NCBI GenBank assembly: GCA_037176845.1
Contig: JAYKXP010000031.1
Location: 434,001 to 498,000, forward strand
Source of the DNA: Paramarasmius palmivorus
Lineage: Eukaryota > Basidiomycota > Agaricomycetes > Agaricales > Marasmiaceae
Length of the DNA: 64,000 nucleotides
Direction: 5' to 3'
This document shows, one piece after another, positions 1-13,101 of this stretch. The position numbers and the translations under genes are program-made. How positions within the stretch are numbered: position 1 is the stretch's first letter; every line of letters begins with the position of its first letter. Below the pieces are notes generated by a model. That model saw only the letters and a list, made by a program, of their open reading frames with translations. It was not told the DNA's origin and searched no databases.

Positions 1-59
1 TAGATTACTGCACATTGTGTATCATGATTTAGGCTTGTTGCAATTAGGTAACTCGTCAC

Positions 60-3000
60 TTATGAGCGGCCTCCCTTCTTCTTTTTGTTCACCACCTTGA
101 ATCCTCCCCATTCTGATGTCTGAGGCTTGGGTTGAGCCTTCACAACATCCGCAATAGAAATTGGTTTCGCAGAGCCAGCGCCTGCCGCGCCGTTCTTGGA
201 CCGTGCCACAGCATCAGCCTTTCGCTTACTGACAAAGTCAGCTGCAAAACGTCTTCCGTCCAAAGTCGTGGAATTGGCATAAATGAGATCAGAGATGATC
301 TCTGTCGTCGAGGGGTCGGGATCGAGAGGGAAGGAGAGTAACATGGACATGATTTCTTCGACTGTGACGAAGTCAGCGTTTTAGAATATAATATAAGAGA
401 AGACGATACACGAACCGTTGACGGTATTATTCAGGCCCTTCATGTTATCTCCGAGCCATCTCATGAAGTCATTCGAAGGGTGAAGAGGGAAATCTTCGGT
501 TTTCGCGGCGTTGGAAGGAGGTGGTTTGGCAGCAGGTGCAACGGGTCTCGCGGTTGGTGCACCGTTAGGGCGGGGAGTAGATGTAGAACTGGCGGTTGGA
601 GTAGAAGGTTGGGCGGGGGGACGAACAGGAGCACCTGGAGTGGCAACTGCCTTTCCACTAGGACCAACAGTAGTCCATGCATTGCTTTGCGTCGCAGTAG
701 GAGCCTACACAGAATGTAAATTTGACAATGTCATCGACGTGTACAGTTTGGTCTCACCTTGTTGGTACTCTCAGCATATGGTCTACGGGGTGCTGGGGCC
801 TCCTTGACTACAGCAGCCTTCTTTCTCCTTTCTTCTTCCTCTTGAATCTCTTTCATGGTTGTTGGCTTAGAAGTAGCTGCCTTTGCTGCCGTAGTCCAGA
901 CTGCCGCAGGAGTCTGTTGCGTGGGGGTAGCGGTGCTCGCCACTACAGTGACCTCCTTCGGAGGTACAACCGCAGCACTCTTCCCAGCCTGAGATGTCGG
1001 CAATCCCCACGAAGTCGTGAACGATTGGACCTCTTCTGCAGCATTTGCATTTGCACGAGCGACGCGTTCTCTCTCACGCTCTGCAGCCTTGCGTGCTTCG
1101 GCCTTCTTTGCTTCTGCGTCTTGAATCTGGCGAAGACTCAGAGCAGCTTTCTTTGAGTCGTCGTCCTTGGCCCATGGTGCCTTGGGCGCTGGTGCTGCAG
1201 GAGTCTGAGGCGAAGGCTGGGTACTAGCGGTTGGTTCAATTGGAATGGGCGCTTGTGCAGGAGGTGGAGGGGCAGCTTTCGTTTTGATCTTGGGAGCTGT
1301 GACATTAGTCGTAGGTGGGGGTGGCGCAGGTGCTGTTTCAATGATTGGTGATGGCACGGCTGCAGCTGACTGTTCTGAAACGACAGGGGATTGTTGTACT
1401 TCAGGCTCCGGAGACGGATCCGATGGAACCTCAATTACTCCTTCGTTCCTGATAATAGTGGACTCCTCAGAGGTAGCTGCGGCGTCGGCAACAATAACAG
1501 GCTCTGTAGTCTCTGGAACGCTTTGTGCTGGCACAGGTTCGACAGCTTGAGGAACTGCCGAGGTAGGTTCGCTGACATTGCCCCACGGAGACACCTGTGT
1601 TTGCAAAGGCGTGATAATGGATGTATTCGTCGACGTTGGGTGTGGGGGATCAAATGGTCCAGGACGCTTGCCAGCCGATGGGTCTAGAGCACCCCATGGA
1701 GAAATCGGGGCAGGTTCTGCACCATTGATAGGAAGTTGGTTCTGCGTCCGGACCATATTCTGGTCAAAGACATCCTGAACAGCTGCTGGCATCTGTTGAT
1801 TGGGTACGAATCGCGCAGAGTGGGGAAGCGATTGTGCCGGAAGTTCATTATACATTAAATCGCCCATGGGACGGTTGAATCCTCCAATTAATTTGTCTTG
1901 CGATAATCCATGCTGTACTCCGGATGCACCGTAACCAAAGTCGTTGACACGGTAAGGGGAATTATTGCCAGATACGTCCGTGAAGTTGTTTCCGAGGGGT
2001 GCAGTGTTCCTAGCCAAATTATTTCCGAATCCGGGTTGATAGTTTGATGAATCTGCCGAACCGCGTCCGCCGTTTAAAGCGTCATAATTGGTACCTGTAT
2101 TCCACGGCCCGGGAGCAGAACCATAGGCACCACCATTGATTGGGAAGCCATTGTCGAGTGCAGCACCTCTGGACGGCAAGATATTATTGAATCCTGGTGA
2201 TCTAAGGTCCATCGATTCGCCATATGTATTGCGCCTTGCTAATGCTGGCGAAGCATCCCCGCCCATTCCAAAACCCGTTACACGACTAGCGCCAATATCA
2301 CCGGCAGCAAACTGCCCAACACGTCCGCCAAATGCCGAGGGGTCTGGTGACCCGTTACCAAACCTGCCTCCTCCAAAGGATGATGCCGGAGAATCTGAGG
2401 GGTTCGAGCCGGTGCCGATATAAGAATCAAGCGTAGAGCTACGCATAGAACGTATAGGCGATGGTTGAAAGGGATTGTTGAACACGCTTGGATCGCCTGC
2501 CATTCCGAAAGGCGAGTCCGTGCGACGTGCAAGGCCTGGGGGTATTGGGGATGCTATAGGTGACAAGAACATTTTGCCGCCGCCTGTGCGCCGTGCCAGC
2601 TCAGCAACACTGATCCATTCAGTGTCGATGGTGGTACGCTTCATGAGGAGATCAGGAGTAAAGTAACCGTCGTCGCTCCATTTCTGCATTAGATCTGCCC
2701 GGAAGGGCCCTGAGGATGAGGTGTGTAAGCAGGAGTTCGTGTTGAACCAAGCAATCTTGACTTACCCTGTATGTGACCTTGAGGATCTACGTAGGACCAT
2801 TCAATATTAGCAAGGTCAGTGATACCCGGAGGGGGTCCGACACCAGCCACACTGGGTGAATTTGTGGCACTTTGAGCATTATTGTCCAAGGAAAGGTGTG
2901 CCATCCCGGTGTCGATAGCTTCAGGTCTTTGTAATGCAATACCACCGGCATCCGTATTTGCAGGAGGCTCGGAACGATCCTGTGCCTCAACCTTGGGTTC

Positions 3001-3904
3001 TGCTTCTGGTCGGATTTCCTCTTCCTCCTCTCTAATCTCATTCTCCTCACCGCCCGAGGGCTCACGAGCAGTATTACTCGTCCGCATGGGACCTTCGGAA
3101 GCCCGCCTGCGAGCGACCCAAGAATCACCGCCATTTAAAACGCCATCAAAGCCACCTGTGTGGCCTAGACGACGAGGAGATGGAAGACCGACGTCACGAG
3201 GTGACGCTAGAGGTGCTTGCCCACTGAGCGAAAGCTTCCGAGGTGCTGTGGGTGGTTGATCTAAGAAAGACTGAATAAAGTGAAAACAACTCCAAGATAT
3301 CTGATGACGCACCGGTACTGTCTCTTCTTCGAGGTATCAGTCCCATAGAGCCATAACGTTCGCGGAGCGGACTACCCGTCGAAGAACTATTAGCATGCGT
3401 CAACCTAGGACGCTCAAGGTTCTGCGTATTCAGATTCAGATAATCATTCGATTGTCGACGTCGGAGATCGGAGTTGACTGAGGTTGCGAAAAGCTGACGG
3501 ACAACAGGGAAGAAAAAAAGTCAAAAGAATGCGAAGACGACGATAATGACGACTGCCTGAACCTTTTTTTCAGCTTCTCCCATTTCACGCAATCCTACGG
3601 GATCTGCTCCAGTTTCTCGTACTACGCCTTCCCATCTCTCGACCTCTAAGCCAAGTCCACCTTTTCCTCCGCCTTCTTTGTAAATTCTGAGCATCTCCTC
3701 CTTGGAATACCGGAAAGGATGTGCTTCATCCTGTTTTTCTGGCAGGACTGGGGGAGCAGGAGACACAAGAGCTGAATAGGTCGACGCGTTTGCAGCCGGA
3801 GGGTTTAAAATTGGAGGAGGAGACGGAGGAGGTTGGGTACGCGACACCGATTGATGCTTTGGTCGCATCCATTCTGGGCCGAAATGCATAGTGGTGGTAG
3901 ACAT
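60..3904 (-). CDS. GYF-domain adaptor protein (SMY2/GIGYF-like)
   Basis: GYF domains bind proline-rich PPG-phi peptides; fungal SMY2/SYH1 and animal GIGYF relatives act in translational repression, mRNA handling and ER-Golgi traffic. I read six exons: 3904-3563, 3493-3313, 3260-2766, 2709-758, 704-416 and 361-60, whose lengths sum to an intact frame of 1186 residues. The GYF domain lies at about residues 325-378 and is split by the third intron: W-x-Y-x-D-P-Q-G, then Q-G-P-F, then W-x-x-x-G-Y-F. The rest is mostly low complexity: an acidic E/R run in exon 3, Asn/Gly/Ser-rich repeats in exon 4, then Pro/Ala/Gln-rich sequence and a charged Ala/Glu/Arg helix. The C-terminus ends in a lysine-rich GGFKVV-KKKKGG tail that I believe recurs in fungal members. 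The first exon gives a clean ATG. The identification is firm at domain level; the specific orthologue is less sure. Confidence 0.88.
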
Positions 3905-4197
3905 TCTGAAGGTCGGATTGGTGAAGAAGCTAGTTCAACTTTGACAAGGGGATATCAGAGTACAAGTCAGAGATTTTTTTTCAAAATCCTCTCAGCGTTC
4001 AGTGCTCTCAACACGTGGAAATGTTGCACGATACTCCGGCCTTTCCCTATTTAGGGCAGGTAAAACGATTGAGCATCCCTTAAAGAACAACAGATAGGAC
4101 ATTGTTTCTCTTGTATTAGACTTTGTATGGCATTATCATTGTCTGTACTAAAGAGCCCAAAACACCCCGCAAATACAATAGACTCGTTTTACAAGCG

Positions 4198-6694
4198 TTA
4201 CACCATCTTCACCCTCCAGACAGACATGGGTAGCTCTGAAGGAAGGTTCAGTATTCGCCACAAAGAAAGGATCGTCGGGAACACTAACCTTGTAGTTTTC
4301 GTGCCGTTGGAATGATGAAGGTAATCAGGAATATCACTCCAAATGTCAAGCAAAATGCCGAAACGATATAGTATCCATCAGTCTCAGTTATACATTCTCC
4401 ACCAAGCTCTTGACAAAGCGCCTTTCCGTGGTCGGAAACACATTCCCGAGCTTCGGAATCGCAAACATGCATGAGTGACGCCCGAGGTTCGGGATGATAT
4501 GGACCTTACCATCTAAGCCAAACGCTCGGCCAGCTTTTTCGGTCTGACATGTTGCAACGCTGAACATGTCAACACCTGTGTGAAGAATTATGGACCAATC
4601 AAGGTTTAAACGGCAATAGAAGACTTACCCTTCAGTACAAACCACTTGGGCCAAGTGCCACCGAGGTTTGAGAATGTATTGAGAAGCTATTCAGAACATC
4701 AGCAACAACAGCAAATTGGGATGGAAGGTGATCTCCTTACCGTCATGTAGGTTCCTCCAATTAGGGGATCAGAGACACGAGTATGGAAGGCGGATATGCC
4801 AACGAATTGTACCGTACTAAAGGATAGTTAGAGACAGTCGACGAATGAGAGCATTGCATGACTTACGAAGTGAACGAAGATAGCACAGTGTAGCTTATTA
4901 AAAAGACAAAGAATGTAGTACTAATTGGTGGTGCCGGGAACCAATATACAATGAGTGTCGCCATCAAGCAGAATCCAAGTCGGGGCCAGAACGCTATTAC
5001 CCATGGCCGTAATGGACGGTCTCCTCTGGACCACTTCGCAGCAAGGTAACCACCAAACAGCTGGAATGGGAAATCGACGAGAACTGCCAAAGCCAGGTCC
5101 TCACGCTTGAAACCCTTTTCAATCATCTTCAGAGAAGAAGCCGCGTCACTTGCAGCAAAGCCAAGTTTTGCAAAGAAGTGGACGATGATGAGAGATTGTA
5201 TGTCTAAGCGCCTTTCAGTAAACCAACTATCAAAATCCGACTGAGACGTACGTTTCAATTTACATATTGACCATATGGTTTTGTATACGCCCATGATACT
5301 CATATCGGCCTCGGTCGCGGGCTCTTTATCCTGGAATGCGAAATCAGTCGCAAAGTCGGATACTATCCCCTAGCTCCACGGACCTCTTTCTTGAAGAACA
5401 ATAGCCAGAATGTAACGGCATAGCAAATGACGCTCCAGAATTTGAGGTATGCACTCAACGTTAGCTGTGGTATTCCCCATTTTTCGCTATATTAAAAAGT
5501 CAGGGAACATCTAAACATAGTGTATCTTGAACTAACCAAAACTCGACGCTGTTCAAAGCCAAAAACACGGTAAAGGACGCGAAATAACCAGTGTTCAATC
5601 CCAAGGTTTGGCACGTTGAGGCGTATGACAGATTATCATGAGAAAGAAGTGTAAGTGCCCAGCCTAGAGAAGCATATAAATTTCGGAGTCGGTGACAGCA
5701 TCATGGCTGTATGAACACACCATCTACTGCGATATCTGCTCACAGCATTAGTAAGAGCTGAATAGGAAACTGGTTATTAAACACACCTTGCGTTGCGGAT
5801 ATGAAGACGAGGGATGTAAAAACGAACGTCAGCTCGTATACATGATTCGCAGGCTGTGCACGCGTTTCAGGGTGTGTCCGGACGCAATAATCTAACAGTG
5901 CACTCACATCTTCCATTAGTCTTGGTACATTGAAGGCAATATACAGCATAAGTGTCCCGACTACCAGCTGCATTGGAATGATCCATGATTTACGACGTCC
6001 GACGGAAGCGAAGAATACGGAGTCGACTATAGGTGACCAAAGTAGCTTGAGAGAGTAAGGATAGCTTGAAAGAGCGAATGTTGCTAGTTGGGAATAAGAT
6101 AAATGTTCTTTTAGGAGGAAAGGCACAGATCCTAAAATGCCCATTAGCCTAAGAAGTAAACGAGAATTGGATAACTCACCTAAAGCCAATCCTAACTAAT
6201 AAAGGCGAAAAACATTCCTTCCTTAAACAACTTGGCATGCTTAAAGGGACACTGGCTTACTGGAACTCCTTGGATAAGATCTAGAATCGTTTCATGGTCA
6301 CTACTTGGGCAACTCGTCATTTGATAGGCAGCTCACATAAAACACACAATAACGCCATAGCCCTCTTATCTTTTGCAGATATAGGTCGCTTAGAAAGGTC
6401 TTCTTCCGACGTAGACTCCAATCCTTCCCGAGCTCTCCTTCTCTCACCCTCGTTCAAAAGATTCAACTCTACATCCTCCTCCTCGCCATCCTCCATCCCC
6501 AACCGATTCGAATGAGGCCTTGCTGTGATAGGTGTCCGTGGCCCAACATGAGAACCATCTAGAGACGAGGTAACTGCCATCGACGAGTCAGCAGAAAGCC
6601 TCATATGCTGATCTTCTACAGGTGGTGAATGCTCTTTGGCAATAAACGGCGAAGACTTGCGCGACTTTGAGGCTTTTTTACGACGAGTCGACAT
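4198..6694 (-). CDS. Acetyl-CoA transporter (SLC33A1/AT-1 family)
   Basis: This multi-pass membrane protein matches the SLC33A1 family, which moves acetyl-CoA into the ER lumen. The ATG is taken at 6694 (MSTRRKKASK...). A charged cytosolic N-terminus of about 120 residues precedes the first helix. Family hallmarks are visible: VPFLLKEHLSYSQLATFALS, then YPYSLKLLWSPIVDS with the arginine-rich loop GRRKSWIIP. Further exons (about 5303-4863 and 4472-4284) add the later helices. The last helix runs into P-x-A-R-K-L-Q, where an intron leads to a final exon ending LP-x-x-x-WR..., with the stop at 4198. Without that splice the frame stops immediately after LQG, so the spliced end is preferred. Several middle exons were not delimited base by base. 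It is convergent with nothing nearby and transcribed in the same direction as the GYF gene, with a gap of about 290 bases. Confidence 0.88.
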
Positions 6695-8239
6695 GCATAA
6701 AATGAGAGAGCGTCCGGGAAGAAGGTCTGTACACAGGCCGGTGTGCACTATGCAATGAAAGCTGTGGAATGCGGATGTAGAGACGTGTACAGTTTGTGGA
6801 CACGACTTGGGCGCTCCCCTTGAGCGTTGTTTGAAACGGAGAGTGATGCCAAATAAAGTGCTACACGTGTGCGATCCCGCGACGCGCGAACCTCATAATC
6901 CTATTCCCAAATGTCCATCATCGACCGGAATCGCTTTGACCTGCAGAAGGCTGCAGTTCGACGAGGTTCTTAAGAAGTCTTGCATCATTTTTTCGGGAAT
7001 ATTGTAGGCAAATCGCCGGTACTCCGGACGTACACTTTGGAGTAGCCTGGCCAGGCTTGGTCGGCCGATTACCTCGCATCTTCTGGATCTTTATAAGGTG
7101 AATTAATTCTGCGTCATTATATATGTATAATATAGTCTTTGACACGCGAAATTTTGAAAGGAATCACGACGACACGGTCATTTCTACCCGGCCTTGGCAC
7201 ACAAATTTTGACTCGAGATATACAGTAACATACATCATCCTGAATCGTGAGTCTCTGTCAACTTTACTCTGTAGGAACCGGTTTTTACCTTGCCGGGCTT
7301 CTTCAGGAAACAATTTCCGCAAGGAAACGTACCGACAGGTCATAATCTGAAGGGAAGTTCATTATTGCACTTCCAGTTGCTTTTTCGGGTCTAGATACAT
7401 AGCCGCGGGAACACGACTTCAAGTCCGTACAGGTCAGACCGAAGGGATCCAGACATGGCATACGAGAAGCATTCGCGCCTTCGACAGGCTCGTCAGGTTT
7501 GCTGGGCTTTGACCTTGGACAGGTTCGTGGGGTCAGAGTCGTTACATAACGTGCCTTCTGATAGCTGCAGAGTGCCTCTGATATGTATGCCAGTCCCCGT
7601 TATTTGGCAATCCCGCGGTCGCGAACGAGGCACTCAATTCAAACTTCACTTTCTGGCTTCTCAGACATAGATAAAAACGATCATGATCAAGAGTAAATTC
7701 GAGTGCCTGACATTGTTCCGGGTGCAAGTGCAGCTCCGCCACGCTTCTTGCTGCTCGAGTTATCTCAGAAAGGCATCGACATCTGGACCCTGCTTGTAAT
7801 TCACTCTCAAAATTGAGTTCTTGCACTCTTTTCCGCTGCTGCCATCCTTTCAGGCAGGCAACCCCGAGATTCTCAACGATCTTCTTTCCGATTTGACTGG
7901 GGCCGGTCTTACTTTTTATCTCAGGAGTCAACGTCGCCACGCAGATCTAGACACTCTAGGCAACTCCTCGAGATTATCTATCAGCATCTTTTGGGTCACA
8001 CAAGCTGCTTAAACTGTGGAGAATCATTGAAGTAACAGCCAAGTAACAGCCCCGCTGCCCGAACACCTAACCGAGGTTACAACATGCAATTGCTCAACGC
8101 CACGGTTAAAAATTAAAATGCTATTGACAGGCCCTGATTTGGCAGTACAGTCAGGGATAGACGCTTGTGACGCAAGGGATATAAAACAGGACGCGTATTT
8201 TTGAGACTCCATAACCCTCCTTTTCCTCTCACACTTCAG
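6695..8239. other. Intergenic region, divergent promoters
   Basis: About 1.5 kb separates the 5' ends of the acetyl-CoA transporter (minus) and the first P450 (plus). It should hold both promoters. The only clear element is the TATA box close to the P450 start. Open frames in it (for example 7542-7940 minus) lack domains, low-complexity signatures or splice partners and are probably chance. Confidence 0.6.
8180..8186 (+). promoter_or_regulatory. TATA box of the first P450
   Basis: TATAAAA begins 60 bases upstream of the ATG at 8240, leaving room for a 5' leader of about 30 nt. This supports the chosen start. Confidence 0.6.
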
Positions 8240-10289
8240 ATGTATCACTTTGCAATCAGCTTGCTCTTCATTCTTATCGGCATCCTTGCCGTCAATCTCA
8301 CGAAATTCCTGGCACATCGCCGCTCCGTTCAACACCTACTACGACGCGTTCCTGGTCCCAAAGCCTCGTCACTCCTATGGGGAGAAGAGTGGCTGTTGTA
8401 CCACACTGAACCAGGCTCGCAGTATGTCGAATGGCACCAGAAATACGGGAAAGTCGTCAAGTTCACTGGCGCTCTTGGTGTTCGTTTTTCAATCTTTTTT
8501 TGATCGATTTGTATTGATGTTTCTCACTGCCACAGCATCAGGCTATATCCATCATAGATCCTCGAGCTATATCTTTCATCTTAGGTGAAGGTACCTACCA
8601 TTTTCCCAAACCCCATGGTGTTAGGGAATGGTTCAAGGCGACGCTCGGTCAGGGCATCCTTTGGGTTGAAGGTAAGTCCCAAACAAAAATCCATCAGTCA
8701 CGCCATCCTCATGTTGCACAGGCAAAGTGCAACATGAACGACACCGCAGAGCACTTTCTCCTGCACTGAGGTAACCATCTCCAACGTGGTTGATTTCATC
8801 TTGATACTGATCCATTTTTACGCAGCAAGCAGGCTGTACGCAAATTCACGCCGCTCTTTTATGAGACTTCGATGAAAATGGCAGCTCAATGGGGCAAGGT
8901 TCTCGACTTGGCTGAAAGGGACGAAGTGGAAATTGAAGTGACATCATGGGCAGGCCGTTTTGCGTATGTTTTTTTTTCTATCTCCGCAGTTTGAAATACG
9001 CATTGATTGTTCGTACCCATGCTTAGTTTGGACACAGTGATTCGTACGGCATTCTCGTACGACTTCAACTTCCTCTCGGGCGAACACGAGTCCCTGTTGG
9101 ATGCTCTTGATGGACTTACAAATAACGAGAACAAGCTCTCATCATTCTACATGCGCGCTTTGTTCTGGATCTTCCCTTCTATTCTATCCATAGGCAAGAA
9201 GGGCGAGATGGTCAGGCAGTCGAAACGCGAGCTGGGCGACATAGCGTTGAAGATGTGGAAGGACGCAAAGGTCGCGGGTGATGTCGACGGGAAGAACCTT
9301 ATGGCTCTCATGCGTGAGTCTGATGACATTAGTCCACGCTAATTATACTCATCGGCATTGTAGTGAAAGCCGACTCAGACGCAGGTGGCAAGCGAATGAC
9401 CGAAGAAGAGATCGTCGCACAAATGCGAACAACAATCTCCGCTGGGTACGAAACTGTATCTGCACTTGTCGCTGTAAGTCTTTGTCACTCGCCTGTCAGC
9501 AGTCAGGCTAAGCTTCCGGTCATCTAGTGGATTTTGTACGAGCTTTCGACCCACCAGGACGTTCAAACTCGCCTCCGCGAAGAAATTGTAGCGTTTGGTC
9601 GTGACGAACTTACGGCTGACGAGCTCAGCAGCCTTCCTTTCCTTGAGGCGACCATGAAAGAAACGCTCCGCATGCATCCTCCGATTCTCGAGAACCACCA
9701 TGAAGTATGTTTTCTTATCCTTTAGTTTGCCGACTCGTTTGACATCTCATTCACTCGCAGGCAACCGAAACCATCACCGTCCCCTTGTCAGAACCGCTCC
9801 CCGGGACCTCCGAGTCGCATTTAATCATTCCAAAGGACACACTCATTGCTATACCCGTGAATGTTATCCATATGGACGAGTCTATCCACGGGTCTGATGC
9901 GAATGTCTTCCGACCGGAACGGTGGCTGGAAAAGCAAAAAGAGGGGATACGGCATGATCGAGAAATTTTTGCATTCTCTGAAGGGTACGCTTATTTCGCA
10001 GTTCGCTCCGGGCATACTAATGATACCCGCTGCCTTGTCTAATAGACCTCGTGTGTGTATTGGGAAAGAGTTTGCTCTGACTGAAATTAAGGTGCGTTCT
10101 CACTTATGCATTTACGCCACATTTGACGTTGATGAGTGCCTCAATCTTTAGGCGCTTGTGACTGTCCTCCTTCGACAGTACTCTTTCTCGTGTAACCGGG
10201 ATATTGAACCCTTCCAGAGCTTCGTGATTCGACCCCGCATAAAAGGCCAAGGGCCCAGTTCACTACCTTTAGTGGTTCGTAAACTCTGA
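8240..10289 (+). CDS. Cytochrome P450 monooxygenase, microsomal
   Basis: This is a haem-thiolate monooxygenase; substrate unknown. The N-terminus is a single hydrophobic anchor (YHFAISLLFILIGILAV) followed by a basic stretch and a proline hinge (RRVPGPK), typical of ER-bound P450s. Splicing the small introns gives a continuous frame with a C-helix H-x-x-x-R-R, an I-helix SAGYETVSA (an AG-x-x-T variant), a K-helix ETLR (E-x-x-R), and the meander F-x-P-E-R-W. The haem loop FSEGPRVCIG, which fits F-x-x-G-x-R-x-C-x-G, is created by an intron falling between FSEG and PRVC. The end is at the TGA following VVRKL. All key residues are present and the length (about 535-550 residues) is normal. It looks like an Agaricomycete-type P450 of the broad CYP4/CYP5 clans; I cannot assign a family number. 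It converges on ERG5 with a 271-base gap. Confidence 0.88.
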
Positions 10290-10560
10290 TAATATGTACC
10301 ACTATCATTAGACTTGTGTAATGTTACTGTAAGATGCTCTGCGATGATAATTGAATATTGAATGTCTATTTTGCTAGATAGCAATTGATTTCAAAGCGAG
10401 GCAAGTAGCAGATACACAACGAAAGCAAGTATATCTACAAAAATCCTCCAGAAGATTAGGGTCGGTTCTAAAGTATCTAGGGGATATCCAATTAACCATT
10501 GTCATGCTCAATTGTGCTAGTACATCGTCCAAATGAACCTAGGTTCATCACACCATTTTT

Positions 10561-12373
10561 CTATGCATTGTTGCGGGGCGTCAACTTGAGACGACAGCCA
10601 TCCTTAGGGAACAAGGTAGCAATGATCCTACGGGACGGTTAAGTATACCAGATCAAAGACGTAGCAGGAAAGAGCCACTCACTCGACTTCATAGCTCTGG
10701 GGAGTAATCTCGTGTTCCCAATCAAACATCACAGCAGCATTGGCGAGGACCAAAGCAATATTCATCGAAGCGTATTCAACAGCAATGCATCGGTGCGGCC
10801 CGCTTCCCCAGACGAGATAGTTTTTGGTGTTGGTGTTGGCGGAGCTGTTGGAGTCTAGCCAACGGTCTGGATCAAACTTATCGGGCTCCGGGTATACTTC
10901 TGGATCATGGAGAGCGTTATAGAAAGACGGGATAACCATGCTGCCTGATGGGACAGTGTATCCGTCGGCGATAGGGAATGCCTTTGTTGTCTTGTACGGG
11001 ACCTAAGATCATGGGACCTTGATGAGCATCTCTAAAGCGACAGGGAAGAGGCAAGACGACGTACCATGGTCACAGGTGGTTTGACCCGTAAGCTTTCCTT
11101 GACAACAGCAGCGAGGTATGGCATCTCATCCAATTGCTCAAGAGTAAGAGGGGCGTCGTAGTTTCCTTGACGGACGCGTTCCTGTTCTGCACGGACTTTG
11201 GCCAAGATTTCCGGGTGGTCAGCCAAGTGTTGGAAGCCGTAGATCAACCCACTGCTCATGGCATCCTGTGAAGCAAACAGGAACGAGAACAAAACCATGG
11301 CAATTTCGTGGTCGCTAAAGTCCCGTCGGCCTTTGTGGTTGGGGTCCATGCAGATGCGGATCCACTCGTCGATGAGGCACTCGGGCTCTGCACCATTAGC
11401 CATCGCAATTTTACTGTTCTTGGCGGCGAGTGCGAGCCAGTCCATAGCAGTTTTGCTAGCTTGTTTGGCCTTGTAGACTTTGGTACCGGGAAGAGCGAAG
11501 GGGAAGTTGACGAGCTCGAGCGCTTGGGTGACGGCCCAGTACTTGTCACTGATCTCCTGGGTGGCGTGCTCGGGGATATGGTTGCCACAGAATACGCGAA
11601 GAGACGTGTCCATGTTCATGTAACGGGCGGGCATCATGACAGGTTTAGCAGTTGGTTTCTCATCTTTCTTAACCCACATAGCAAAGTGCTTGCGAGCAAT
11701 ATCGTCCTGAATCTGGAGATACAGTCTGATACAGATGGTCAGCTTGGACGATCATTATTCCGACGGCAAAACGGCATACCCGAGGGCTTTGCGAGTGAAA
11801 AGCATGTTGAGGATTTTACGGTAGTCAACGTGTTCCTTGCCAGTAAGGAAAACCCTGAAATTCAACACGTCGTTATAAAAAGCCGTCAGAATATTTAGCT
11901 GTCTACTGACCAGTTCTGGGGGTTGAGGATAGTTTTTGCGGAGTAGACGAGGCATGGTTCAGCATAAGTTGGTGAGTTCATGATCTTGCGTGAGTATTCG
12001 GTTGTAGAAGCCATCACAATGAAGCTGGGAGACCATGAGTATGCCATCTCAAGCCACCGAAACATAAGACCACGTACATGTTGAATACACTAAGTGCACT
12101 GAGTGCACCCATGTCCCACTGCTTCATGTAGTTCTCGAGAGAAGGATACAAGGAATTGATGAATTTTCCAATGACAGGAATGGTCCACTTGTCGCCGGGA
12201 AGGTTACCCTTCTTGTATCGATACACCGACTGCTCGAGGATGAGAAGGGACACGAGGACTGCTCCTGTTGTGTATAACCATGTCGCTGACTCTTGAGAAA
12301 GGAAAGGAAGCAGTGAAGCAGACGAGCTTAACGACGAGCTCGTCGCTCCCGTCGACGACACGTTGAGGGCCAT
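10561..12373 (-). CDS. ERG5: Sterol C-22 desaturase, CYP61 (ERG5)
   Basis: ERG5 is the ER-bound P450 that introduces the C-22(23) double bond late in ergosterol synthesis. The N-terminus has a hydrophobic helix (WLYTTGAVLVSLLILEQSVY) followed by KGNLPGDKWTIPVIGKF, a strongly conserved ERG5 segment. FLFASQDAMSSG is the I-helix signature of CYP61. PDKFDPDRW is the meander and WGSGPHRCIAVEYA the cysteine haem loop. The last intron interrupts ...YEVE; the final exon gives IIATLFPKDGCRLKLTPRNN, the characteristic CYP61 C-terminus, with the stop at 10561-10563. Two haem-loop positions are worth noting: W replaces the usual F at the start, and A follows C-I where most P450s have G. The start at 12373 is the first in-frame ATG and precedes the Ser-rich luminal tip. 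It shares a promoter region with Spc7. Confidence 0.93.
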
Positions 12374-13101
12374 GGAAGATGATGAGGGTAGCTCAGCAAC
12401 AGATGGGAAGCGAGTCTGGTCATTTTATTTCTCCAATGGCCTGATTTTTTTTTTACCAATCAGAGTAAGCGCCGAAAAGTAAGCGCCCCACCTTCTGATG
12501 GCAACAAATTCTTGGAAATCAAAGCAGATTCAAAGCTACTCGCTTTCGCTTTCTTTCGCTCAGCTCTCGCGTTTTTGTCATCCGCTCGAGACCGCGTTCT
12601 GCTTAGGATCGAGAATGCCGACGGTTCGAGGAATCGAAGTATCGTACAGTTTACTTCAGCTTACTTCCGTGATCGGCTTACCTGTGACATTCCCGTTTCT
12701 CGATCTACTTGCCCATGAGGAAAGGTCCAATGGATGTCCACAGTATTTACAGAACAAGAAAACTTGACAGGAAATAGGTTCATTGGCGATTAGGAATACG
12801 GGCAATCTGACGGTATCGCGGAAGCTGAAGAATTCGAGCATACTCGAGCGTTCTGGATGTTCTCAGACTACCTACCGAGTCTGAAATACAGCTTGGAAAG
12901 AAATTTACCAGAATCTGCACTGAGAGAGAGATAGGTCTTACCGATTTAGGCAAGATTTGAGACGGAACGTGTCACATATCACATGATCGTGTCGCGTTTG
13001 TTGAACGCGGACGTCACGCGTGACAGCTCTTGTTCTCTCCCATTTACTGCTCTCGTCTCTATATTTCTCCATTTTCTATCTATTTTCTCTCGAATATCGT
13101 C
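12374..13101. promoter_or_regulatory. Divergent promoter ERG5 / Spc7
   Basis: This 728-base stretch lies between two start codons pointing away from each other. It is expected to drive both the sterol gene and the kinetochore gene. No open frame in it looks coding. Its clearest element is the palindromic ACGCGT site close to Spc7. Confidence 0.6.
13013..13024. promoter_or_regulatory. Palindromic MCB-like site (ACGCGT core)
   Basis: GTCACGCGTGAC is a perfect 12-base palindrome centred on ACGCGT, the MluI cell-cycle box bound by MBF/SBF-type factors in fungi. It lies about 80 bases upstream of the Spc7 ATG, where a G1/S-regulated mitotic gene could use it. The site is seen; its use is inferred. 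Confidence 0.45.

Noticed and set aside
1138..1434. Frames overlapping the GYF gene on both strands
   Set aside because: Shadows of Pro/Ala/Gln-rich codons in the large exon.
7542..7940. 132-codon open frame on the minus strand in the gap before the first P450
   Set aside because: No start context, motif or splice partner, and it lies where divergent promoters are expected; best explained by chance.
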